Positions 8,418 to 15,409 of a stretch of 64,000 bases of DNA are shown here, piece by piece. The position numbers and the translations under genes were made by a program. The stretch's first letter is position 1; every line of letters starts with the position of its first letter. Below the pieces are notes generated by a model. The model saw nothing but the letters and a program-made list of their open reading frames with translations, did not search any database and was not told the origin of the DNA. Origin of the DNA: Burkholderiaceae bacterium (GTDB taxonomy: Bacteria > Pseudomonadota > Gammaproteobacteria > Burkholderiales > Burkholderiaceae_C); the NCBI GenBank assembly GCA_019751915.1, contig JAIEMS010000008.1:1-64000 (forward strand), in the 5' to 3' direction.

Positions 8418-10202
8418 TCAGGCGGCAACAGAGGCCTGGGCTTGGGTGCGGACAGCATTCGCAGCCAATTTGAATGGCTCTAGCCCGACGCGGCGCACCG
8501 TATCGACAAAATGCTCGCGCGGCTGGCGCAGATCGCGGTAGGTGGTCAGCACCACTTCGATGACATCGGGCACCTCAGCCGCCGAGAACGAAGGGCCAAT
8601 CACCTTGCCTGCCACCGCCGGGCCTGACAAAGCCGAGCCGTCCGAGCCGCCCAGCGTGATTTGATACCACTCTTTGCCATCTTTATCAACGCCCAAAATA
8701 CCAATGTGACCGCTGTGGTGGTGGCCGCAGGAGTTGATGCAGCCGCTGATGTGCAGGTCAATATCACCAATATCGTCGAGTTCGTCCAAGTCTTGGTAGC
8801 GCTGGGTAATGACCTCGGCAATCGGCAACGAGCGGGCATTGGCGAGTGCGCAAAAGTCCCCACCGGGGCAGGCGATCATATCGGTCAGCAGCTGCACATT
8901 GGCACTGGCAAGGCCCAGCGCCTTGGCCTCTTGCCACAGGGCAAACAACTGACTGCCATGCACCCACGGCAGCAGCACGTTTTGGTCGTGGGTGACCCGT
9001 GCTTCACCGGCAGAGTAGCGGTCTACCAAGGCTGCCAAAGCATCAAGCTGGTCGGCAGTGGCATCGCCGGGGGCTTGGCCCACGCGCTTGAACGACAGGG
9101 TGACGGCACGCAGTTGCTCGTTTTGGTGGGCATGGACGTTGCGTGCCAGCCAGCGGCCAAACGCGGGATGTTCAGCGCGCAAGGCTTGGAGCTGTTGCAC
9201 CAGCGCAGCAGGGGCCACGTCAGGCACATCGGGCAACGCTGGCGCTACAAAGCAAGCCTTGACGCGGTCCAATTCGGCCTGCGGAATGGTGTGCGGGCCA
9301 CCGTCGATCTCGACAATCTGGCGAAACTCTTCTTCTACATCATCAATGTACTTTTGGCCTTCTGATTTGACCAAAATCTTGATGCGCGCCTTGTATTTGT
9401 TGTCGCGCCGACCATGCTCGTTGTAAACCCGCACAATGGCCTCGATGTAGTTCATCACCTGATTCCAAGGCAAGAACTGGCGAATGGCGGTGCTGACCAC
9501 CGGCGTGCGGCCCATGCCGCCACCGACAAACACCTTAAAGCCGACTTCGCCCGCGCTGTTTTTCAGCAAATGCAGGCCGACATCGTGCCAAGCGCTGGCA
9601 GCGCGGTCTTCGGCAGTGCCGATGATGGCAATTTTGAATTTGCGGGGCAAAAAGGCAAATTCTGGGTGCAGCGTTGTCCACTGGCGGATGATTTCGGCAT
9701 AGGGGCGCGGATCAACAAACTCGTCCACCGCCACACCCGCCAGCGCATCGGTGGTGGTATTGCGAATGCAATTGCCGCTGGTTTGAATGCCGTGCATCCC
9801 CACACTGGCGAGCAAATCCATCACATCAGCGCTTTTGGACAGTGGAATCCAGTTGAACTGCACATTGGTGCGCGTCGTGAAGTGGGCGCAGTGCGTTGGC
9901 AAGAAAGTGGTGCCCAATTTGCTTTGGCCGTCCATCGCTTCTTGGAACACGGCGGCTTCAGGCGCGTCGTACTCGCGGGCAATACGGGCCAACACGCGCA
10001 ATTGGCGGCTGGCAATTTCGCCGTAGGGAACGGCCACGCGCAGCATCGGTGCATAGCGCTGCACATACCAGCCGTTTTGCAGGCGCAGCGGACGAAAGTC
10101 GTCCTCGCTCAACTTCCCCGCTTGCCAGCGATTGAGCTGGTCGCGAAATTGGTCAGCGCGCAGTTGGACAAATTGTTGGTCAAAATCAGTGTATTGGTAC
10201 AT
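8418..10202 (-). CDS. cysI: assimilatory sulfite (or nitrite/sulfite) reductase hemoprotein CysI
   Basis: A 594-residue siroheme/[4Fe-4S] enzyme reducing sulfite to sulfide with six electrons. Two ferredoxin-like half domains (FLPTHCAHFTTRTNVQFNW and the C-terminal repeat) flank the siroheme domains (GGGMGRTP). The cluster ligands are CPGGDFC and GCINSCGHHHSG. No flavoprotein partner gene (cysJ) and no siroheme synthase (cysG) are visible in the window. Length is close to ferredoxin-dependent and CysI-type enzymes. The downstream fdxA-FNR pair is a plausible electron source (inference). It sits 6 bases after the permease gene in the operon. Confidence 0.93.
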   Translation of the reverse strand: MYQYTDFDQQFVQLRADQFRDQLNRWQAGKLSEDDFRPLRLQNGWYVQRYAPMLRVAVPYGEIASRQLRVLARIAREYDAPEAAVFQEAMDGQSKLGTTFLPTHCAHFTTRTNVQFNWIPLSKSADVMDLLASVGMHGIQTSGNCIRNTTTDALAGVAVDEFVDPRPYAEIIRQWTTLHPEFAFLPRKFKIAIIGTAEDRAASAWHDVGLHLLKNSAGEVGFKVFVGGGMGRTPVVSTAIRQFLPWNQVMNYIEAIVRVYNEHGRRDNKYKARIKILVKSEGQKYIDDVEEEFRQIVEIDGGPHTIPQAELDRVKACFVAPALPDVPDVAPAALVQQLQALRAEHPAFGRWLARNVHAHQNEQLRAVTLSFKRVGQAPGDATADQLDALAALVDRYSAGEARVTHDQNVLLPWVHGSQLFALWQEAKALGLASANVQLLTDMIACPGGDFCALANARSLPIAEVITQRYQDLDELDDIGDIDLHISGCINSCGHHHSGHIGILGVDKDGKEWYQITLGGSDGSALSGPAVAGKVIGPSFSAAEVPDVIEVVLTTYRDLRQPREHFVDTVRRVGLEPFKLAANAVRTQAQASVAA

Positions 10203-10208
10203 GGCTGT

Positions 10209-11012
10209 TCAAATCAAAACCAGTTTGGCACCCGCCCAAGCGAGCAACAGAGAAAGTGCAGAGCGAATCAAACGCTCTGGAGCATGGGACACCAAGCGCG
10301 AACCCAGCCAGATGCCGGGCAACGAGCCACACAGCAACAAAGCCAGCAAGTGCCAATCGACCGAGCCGAGCGAGGCGTGGCCCAAGCCTGCCACCAGCGT
10401 CAGCGGCACAGCGTAGGCAATATCGGCACCAATGACGCGTGGCAGTGGCAGCAGTGGATAGACTAACAGCAGCACCGTCACGCCGACAGCGCCAGCCCCT
10501 ACCGAAGTAAAAGTCACCAGCGTGCCAATCACCGCCCCCATCAGCACCGGCAAACTCCAGTGGCGTGGCCGGGTTGCCAAAGCGGGGTTTGCCAAGCGGG
10601 CGGCGTGGTCAATAGCATGCTTGTGGTGCGAAAAGGCAACCACTTTGTAAAGCGTCGCGCCTGCCGTCAGCAGCAGCGCTACGCCCAAAGTGGTGGTCAT
10701 GATGTGCTGCGCTTGGGCGCTGGCCGGGCCGAGTGACTGGAGCGTCCACAGCGACAGCATCGCCGCCGGAATGCTGCCCGCGCACAAGAAACCGACCACC
10801 CGCCACGGCACCAACCGCTGGCGCGCTAAGCTGACGGTGCCACCCATTTTGGTGAAGGCGGCAAACAACAAATCGGTGCCAATCGCCATGTGGGGCTTGA
10901 TGCCAAAGAAAAAAATCAGGATCGGTGTCATCAATGAGCCACCGCCCACTCCGGTCAAACCGACGATCAGACCGACAGCGAAACCAGCAAAGATGAAAGC
11001 AAAATCGTGCAT
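10209..11012 (-). CDS. TauE/SafE family sulfite-exporter-like permease
   Basis: A 267-residue polytopic inner-membrane protein of the TauE/SafE (DUF81) family. The N-terminal signature GLTGVGGGSLMTP is present and repeats loosely in the second half (TSVGAGAVGVTVLLL), as expected for this internally duplicated family; about eight membrane segments are apparent. As first gene of the cys operon it probably moves sulfate, sulfite or another sulfur oxyanion; direction and substrate cannot be read from sequence. Confidence 0.88.
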   Translation of the reverse strand: MHDFAFIFAGFAVGLIVGLTGVGGGSLMTPILIFFFGIKPHMAIGTDLLFAAFTKMGGTVSLARQRLVPWRVVGFLCAGSIPAAMLSLWTLQSLGPASAQAQHIMTTTLGVALLLTAGATLYKVVAFSHHKHAIDHAARLANPALATRPRHWSLPVLMGAVIGTLVTFTSVGAGAVGVTVLLLVYPLLPLPRVIGADIAYAVPLTLVAGLGHASLGSVDWHLLALLLCGSLPGIWLGSRLVSHAPERLIRSALSLLLAWAGAKLVLI

Positions 11013-11089
11013 GGCGGCGAATGTAGCCGCCCTTTATATGGAAGTAAACGATTGTTTTCTACTTCACTTATACGTTTTTGGTTATTTGA
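11013..11089 (-). promoter_or_regulatory. AT-rich promoter region of the cys operon
   Basis: The 77-base gap between the thiD stop and the permease start is strikingly AT-rich (11038-11090) against GC-rich surroundings. On the minus strand it contains TTTACT and TATAAA-like blocks. It is the only place for a promoter for the six-gene cys operon, and CysB-type activation is the usual mode for such operons; no CysB site can be proven by eye. Confidence 0.5.
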
Positions 11090-11947
11090 TTATTGGATGT
11101 TGAAAACCTGCTGCACCAACGGTGCAAAACCGTGGTTCAGTGGGCCATGACCGTGGCCGGTATGCACACCCGCCCCAGCAGCAATAGCCCCCAAAATGTA
11201 GGTGCGCGCTTGCGCCACCGCTTGGGATAGCTCCAGCCCCCATGCCAAATGCGCGGCAATGGCCGACGACAGGGTGCAACCGGTGCCGTGGCCGTTGTGC
11301 GTCACGATGCGCGGCGACTGCAAATGCACCGTGCTGCCATCGGCCAGCGCCAACACATCCATCACCTGATGGCCGGGCAAGTGCCCGCCTTTGAGCAGCA
11401 CAGTGGGCGCACCCAGCGCGCGCAGGGCGTGGGCGGCTTCGTCCAGTGCCTCAAGGCCAGCAATGGGGCGGCCCAGCAGCAGGGCGGCCTCGTCTAAGTT
11501 GGGCGTGACCACCTGCGCCAGCGGAAATAACTCGCGCACCAGTACCTGCACAGTTTCACTGGCAATCAAGCGGTCGCCACTGGTAGCTACCATGACCGGG
11601 TCGAGCACCACATGCGGGAGCTGGTAGCGGCGGATAGCATCGGCCACCACACGCACCACCTCGGGCGAGTGCAGCATGCCGATCTTGACTGCATCGACAC
11701 CAATATCTTCGACCACCGCTTCGATTTGCGCCTGCAAGACTTCCGGTGGCACACCATGAATAGCGCGCACGCCTTGGGTGTTTTGCGCCGTAATGGCACT
11801 GATAGCTGTCATGCCGTAACAACCCAACGCACTGAAAGTTTTGAGGTCGGCCTGAATGCCTGCGCCGCCGCCGCTGTCGGAGCCAGCAATCGACAACACG
11901 CGGGCGTAACGCGGCCGCGCCGCAGCAGAAGGTGTGAGAAGTGTCAT
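11090..11947 (-). CDS. thiD: hydroxymethylpyrimidine/phosphomethylpyrimidine kinase ThiD
   Basis: A 285-residue ribokinase-fold kinase that phosphorylates HMP and HMP-P in thiamine synthesis. Diagnostic motifs are SIAGSDSGGGAGIQADLKTF at the N-terminus, TPNLDEAALLLG, LLKGGH, and the anion-hole GHGTGCTLSSAIAAHLA near the C-terminus. It is divergent from the TPP riboswitch-led thiOSGE operon; no second riboswitch is seen in its own short leader, so it may be controlled separately. Confidence 0.94.
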   Translation of the reverse strand: MTLLTPSAAARPRYARVLSIAGSDSGGGAGIQADLKTFSALGCYGMTAISAITAQNTQGVRAIHGVPPEVLQAQIEAVVEDIGVDAVKIGMLHSPEVVRVVADAIRRYQLPHVVLDPVMVATSGDRLIASETVQVLVRELFPLAQVVTPNLDEAALLLGRPIAGLEALDEAAHALRALGAPTVLLKGGHLPGHQVMDVLALADGSTVHLQSPRIVTHNGHGTGCTLSSAIAAHLAWGLELSQAVAQARTYILGAIAAGAGVHTGHGHGPLNHGFAPLVQQVFNIQ

Positions 11948-12020
11948 AGCAAAAATTATGGCGGATGCGCCAAATCAATAGAGGAGTGAGTCCGTTGTGC
12001 TGTAATTCCAGCGAGGACGA

Positions 12021-12140
12021 AACAGGGGTGTCCGGCCAGTAGGCACGGACTGAGAAATACCCTGGGGCAGATACCCAAGCACACCTGCGGTGTTGGGTGC
12101 CCCGCCACCCGATCCAGATCATGCTGGCGTGGGGAGTTTC
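12021..12140 (+). promoter_or_regulatory. TPP riboswitch (THI element)
   Basis: The conserved blocks are ACAGGGGTGTCCGG, then GGACTGAGAAATACCC (CUGAGA core), then ACCCGATCCAGATCATGCTG followed by GCGTGGGGA. This is the classic TPP aptamer upstream of thiO. The P3 arm is extended by a long hairpin: GGGGCA (about 12064) pairs with TGCCCC (about 12098), with an inner ACCCAA/TTGGGT stem. Downstream, TTTGTCC (12161-12167) can pair with GGACAAA (12185-12191) just ahead of the thiO ATG, offering a simple way to hide the ribosome site when TPP is bound (inference). Confidence 0.93.
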
Positions 12141-12194
12141 CAGCAATGGCGCACGCCCGTTTTGTCCCCGTACCCTCTACAGACGGACAAACCG

Positions 12195-13292
12195 ATGACC
12201 TCCGAACCTTCTTCCTTTGCTATTTTGGGCGCTGGCCTCATGGGGCGGCTGCTGGCCGTGGCGCTGGCGCGTCAGGGTCACAGCGTGAGCGTGTACGACG
12301 CGCAAAGCGCCGACGGCCAAGGCAGTGCCGCGCGGGTAGCGGCTGCCATGCTGGCACCGCTGGCCGAGTCGGCCATCACCGAGCCGGGCGTGGTACGCAT
12401 GGGTGAGCATGCCCTGACACGCTGGCCGCAGTTGCTGGCACAGTTACAGATGCCGGTGTTCTTTCAGCAAAGTGGCACCTTGGTGGTCTGGCATCGCCAA
12501 GACAGCGCCGATGCAGCACGGCTGCGCTTGCAGTTTGAAACCACCCAAACCACCGTGCCCACGCTGCCCGTGATGCAAGCCCTTGATGGCGCCGGACTGG
12601 CTGCGGTCGAGCCAGCACTGGCAGGCCGTTTCAGCCAAGGTATGTACCTGCCCGGCGAGGGCCAATTAGACAACCGACAACTGCTGGCCGCGTTAGCGCA
12701 CGAAATGGCCCAACTGGGTGTTGCCGCACACTGGGACACCCCCCGCGCCCCCGCCGATTTTTCCCCCGGCAGCACCGGCCAGCCCGATTGGCTGCTCGAC
12801 TGTAGAGGCTTGGGTGCGCACGGCCAATGGCCGGCGCTGCGTGGTGTGCGCGGCGAGGTGGTGCGTGTGCATGCCCCCGAAGTGACCTTGCAGCGCCCGA
12901 CCCGGCTGGTGCATCCGCGCTACCCGATTTACATTGCCCCCAAAGAAGACCATCTGTTTGTTATTGGCGCGACCGAGATCGAATCGGACGACCTCTCACC
13001 GGCCAGTGTGCGCTCGACGCTGGAATTGCTCAGTGCGGCCTACACGGTTCATTCGGGCTTTGCCGAAGCGCGGATTGTCGAAATCTTGACCCAGTGCCGC
13101 CCGACGCTGCCCGACAATCTGCCTGCTGTGCGCCAAACAGCACCGCGTGTGCTAGAGGTCAATGGACTGTACCGACACGGCTTCATGATTGCCCCAGCCA
13201 TGCTGGATGTGGTGATGCAAGTGCTATCGACCGGCCAATCGCCGCTGGCCAGTACCTTTGATTTGCATCTGAATTTGACAGTGACACCATGA
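12195..13292 (+). CDS. thiO: glycine oxidase ThiO
   Basis: A 365-residue FAD-dependent amino acid oxidase of the DadA/ThiO family, making the iminoglycine used for thiazole formation. The dinucleotide fold FAILGAGLMGRLLAVALARQ starts at residue 7; GQLDNRQLLAAL and the C-terminal GLYRHGFMIAPAM are family features. ATG at 12195 is chosen since the open frame upstream runs through the riboswitch aptamer. Its stop overlaps the thiS start (ATGA), so the two are coupled. Confidence 0.92.
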   Translation: MTSEPSSFAILGAGLMGRLLAVALARQGHSVSVYDAQSADGQGSAARVAAAMLAPLAESAITEPGVVRMGEHALTRWPQLLAQLQMPVFFQQSGTLVVWHRQDSADAARLRLQFETTQTTVPTLPVMQALDGAGLAAVEPALAGRFSQGMYLPGEGQLDNRQLLAALAHEMAQLGVAAHWDTPRAPADFSPGSTGQPDWLLDCRGLGAHGQWPALRGVRGEVVRVHAPEVTLQRPTRLVHPRYPIYIAPKEDHLFVIGATEIESDDLSPASVRSTLELLSAAYTVHSGFAEARIVEILTQCRPTLPDNLPAVRQTAPRVLEVNGLYRHGFMIAPAMLDVVMQVLSTGQSPLASTFDLHLNLTVTP

Positions 13293-13486
13293 ACATCACC
13301 ATCAACCAAAAAATCCACGATCTGGCCGATGGCGCTAGCGTGGCCGATGCGCTGCTCGCCATTGCGGCCAAACCACCGTTTGCCGTGGCGGTGAACACCG
13401 TTTTTGTTCCCAGTGCACAGCATGCACAGCACCTGCTGCGTGCGGGCGATCGGGTCGAGGTGATCTCTCCGGTCACGGGTGGTTGA
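13289..13486 (+). CDS. thiS: sulfur carrier protein ThiS
   Basis: A 65-residue ubiquitin-like sulfur carrier. The C-terminus ends VISPVTGG, giving the Gly-Gly tail that is adenylated and thiocarboxylated before delivering sulfur to ThiG. The core VADALLAIAAKPPFAVAVN is typical. It overlaps thiO by 4 bases. The ThiF-type activating enzyme is not in the window. Confidence 0.94.
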   Translation: MNITINQKIHDLADGASVADALLAIAAKPPFAVAVNTVFVPSAQHAQHLLRAGDRVEVISPVTGG

Positions 13487-13530
13487 GCTTTGCGCTCCCA
13501 TTTTTTGCTCGAGTTCGCCCCTATGCCAAA

Positions 13531-13560
13531 AAAGTTTTCCCCCTGCGGGGGAGAGTTTTA
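13531..13560 (+). terminator. C5/G5 hairpin between thiS and thiG
   Basis: CCCCC (13539-13543), loop TGC, GGGGG (13547-13551), flanked by T-rich runs on both sides (TTTT before, AGAGTTTTA after). It lies mid-operon, so it could be a partial terminator or processing site that lowers thiG-thiE relative to thiO-thiS. The weak T-tract argues against strong termination. Confidence 0.4.
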
Positions 13561-13578
13561 AACCGAAGTTAGTTTTAC

Positions 13579-14409
13579 ATGACTCCCACCCTTTCAACTT
13601 CCTCCGACGATGCGCTGGTCTTGTACGGCCAGTCTTTTCAAAGTCGCTTGTTGCTAGGCACGGCGCGCTATCCGTCGCCAGCCACGCTCAAAGCGGCGGT
13701 GCAGCGGGCCCGCCCAGCGATGGTGACGGCTTCGTTGCGCCGCCAAGGGAGCAATCCTGCCGAGAGCGGCCACAGCTTTTGGGAGTTGCTGCGTGAGCTG
13801 GCCGTGCCAGTGTTGCCCAATACGGCCGGTTGCCACAGCGTACAAGAGGCCATCACCACCGCGCAGATGGCACGCGAGGTGTTCAATACGCCGTGGATCA
13901 AGCTCGAATTGATCGGTGACGACTACACCCTGCAACCCGACACCTTGAACCTTGTCGCTACCGCCGAGCAACTGATCCGCGATGGGTTTTACGTGCTGCC
14001 TTATTGCACCGAAGATTTGGTGCTGTGCCAGCGGCTGGTGGATGTCGGTTGCCAAGCCGTGATGCCTTGGGCTGCGCCGATTGGCACCGGGCGCGGCCCG
14101 GTCAATCCGTATGCTTTGCAACTGCTGCGCGAGCGGCTGCAGGTGCCGCTGCTGGTCGATGCAGGCTTGGGCCTGCCCTCGCACGCGTGCCAAGTGATGG
14201 AGTGGGGCTACGACGGTGTGTTGCTCAATACCGCAGTGGCACTGGCCCAAGACCCCGTGAGCATGGCCGGAGCCTTTGCCGATGCGGTGCAAGCAGGCCG
14301 CAGTGCCCGCCGCGCCGGTGCGATGCAGGCCCAGCAAACGGCGCAACCGAGCACGCCGGTGTTGGGCACACCGTTTTGGCACCACGATCCATCTGCCTCC
14401 ACGGTATGA
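13579..14409 (+). CDS. thiG: thiazole synthase ThiG
   Basis: A 276-residue TIM-barrel enzyme condensing DXP, iminoglycine and ThiS thiocarboxylate. Landmarks are [17 protein letters not shown], the Schiff-base lysine in [23 protein letters not shown] and [10 protein letters not shown]. The C-terminal 30 residues after the barrel are Ala/Gln-rich and not conserved in the family. It ends in a 4-base overlap with thiE (ATGA). Confidence 0.95.
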   Translation: MTPTLSTSSDDALVLYGQSFQSRLLLGTARYPSPATLKAAVQRARPAMVTASLRRQGSNPAESGHSFWELLRELAVPVLPNTAGCHSVQEAITTAQMAREVFNTPWIKLELIGDDYTLQPDTLNLVATAEQLIRDGFYVLPYCTEDLVLCQRLVDVGCQAVMPWAAPIGTGRGPVNPYALQLLRERLQVPLLVDAGLGLPSHACQVMEWGYDGVLLNTAVALAQDPVSMAGAFADAVQAGRSARRAGAMQAQQTAQPSTPVLGTPFWHHDPSASTV

Positions 14410-15329
14410 AATTGCCTATGACCGATCTGGACATCGACACCCTCGCCCAAGACATCGTGCGCCAGCACACCGCCCGGTTTGCCCCCTGCACACCGCAGCC
14501 AGTACCAGCGCCAGCAAACGCACCCGCAGCATCGGTGTACCGCGCCGCGCTGCAAGCATGCAGTGCACTGGGCTTTATTGCCGCCGATGCACAGTGTCTG
14601 GCGGGCGCTTGGCAAGCCCTTTTTGAACGCACTGGCACTGTGGATGCGGCCCTGTGGCCCGATGCGGCACAAGACTTTGGGTTGCAAACAGTGCCACATC
14701 CTCAGGCTTTTGCCCCATGCCCGCGCCAGTTGGGGTTGTATGCCGTTTTGCCCAATGCCCAGTGGGTGGGCCGCATGGCACACGCTGGCGTGCCGACAGT
14801 GCAATTGCGCTTTAAATCGGACGACACCGCCGCCATCGGCAACGAAATACAGGCCGCAGTGCAGGCGGTGCAGGGCACCGGCGCGCTGCTGTTTATCAAC
14901 GACCATTGGCACCAAGCGGTGACAGCAGGCGCTTACGGCGTTCATTTAGGCCAAGAAGATTTGGACGCACTGGAACCCGAGGCTCTGGCCGCACTGCGCG
15001 CTTCGGGCCTGCGCTTGGGTGTCAGCACCCACGGCTACGCCGAGATGGTGCGTGCCGATGCCGTTGGCCCCAGTTACATCGCTATGGGTGCGGTGTTTCC
15101 GACCACCCTCAAGCGTATGGCAACAGCGCCCCAAGGCTTGGCACGTTTGGCCGCCTATGCGCGGCTGATGCAAGCCTACCCGCTGGTAGCCATTGGGGGT
15201 ATTGGCATCGAACATTTTGCCCCGGTGCGCGCTACTGGCGTGGGTTCGATTGCCGTGGTGCGGGCGCTGGTCAACGCCCCTGACCCCGAAGCCGCCGCAG
15301 CGGAGCTTCTACAAGCGATGGGGCGATAA
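14406..15329 (+). CDS. thiE: thiamine-phosphate synthase ThiE with N-terminal extension
   Basis: A 307-residue protein. From about residue 108 it is a ThiE barrel: [60 protein letters not shown]. It joins HMP-PP and thiazole phosphate. The preceding 107 residues (rich in Ala; [34 protein letters not shown]) do not match any domain I can name; ordinary ThiE is about 210 residues. ATG at 14406 overlaps the thiG stop; a second ATG at 14418 is also possible. It is the last gene of the riboswitch operon. Confidence 0.9.
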   Translation: MKLPMTDLDIDTLAQDIVRQHTARFAPCTPQPVPAPANAPAASVYRAALQACSALGFIAADAQCLAGAWQALFERTGTVDAALWPDAAQDFGLQTVPHPQAFAPCPRQLGLYAVLPNAQWVGRMAHAGVPTVQLRFKSDDTAAIGNEIQAAVQAVQGTGALLFINDHWHQAVTAGAYGVHLGQEDLDALEPEALAALRASGLRLGVSTHGYAEMVRADAVGPSYIAMGAVFPTTLKRMATAPQGLARLAAYARLMQAYPLVAIGGIGIEHFAPVRATGVGSIAVVRALVNAPDPEAAAAELLQAMGR

Positions 15330-15370
15330 ATAAGAAGCAAAATGGGCTGTAGTCCTTTACCCATCGATCT

Positions 15371-15396
15371 TTATTGCTACTATTTTGATAGCAAAT
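15371..15396 (+). repeat. dispersed repeat copy C (left half)
   Basis: TTATTGCTACTATTTTGATA then GC lies in the 80-base gap between the convergent thiE and fimV-like genes. Only the GCTACTATTTTGATAGC half is present. Confidence 0.55.
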
Positions 15397-15409
15397 AAAA
15401 CCCAGCCAG

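Noticed and set aside
12090-12194. Upstream extension of the thiO frame
   Set aside because: It would translate the TPP aptamer; the ATG at 12195 directly precedes the Rossmann fold.
14004-14405. Long upstream extension of the thiE frame inside thiG
   Set aside because: Overlaps thiG in another frame with Arg/Ala-rich nonsense; ATG at 14406 gives the coupled start.
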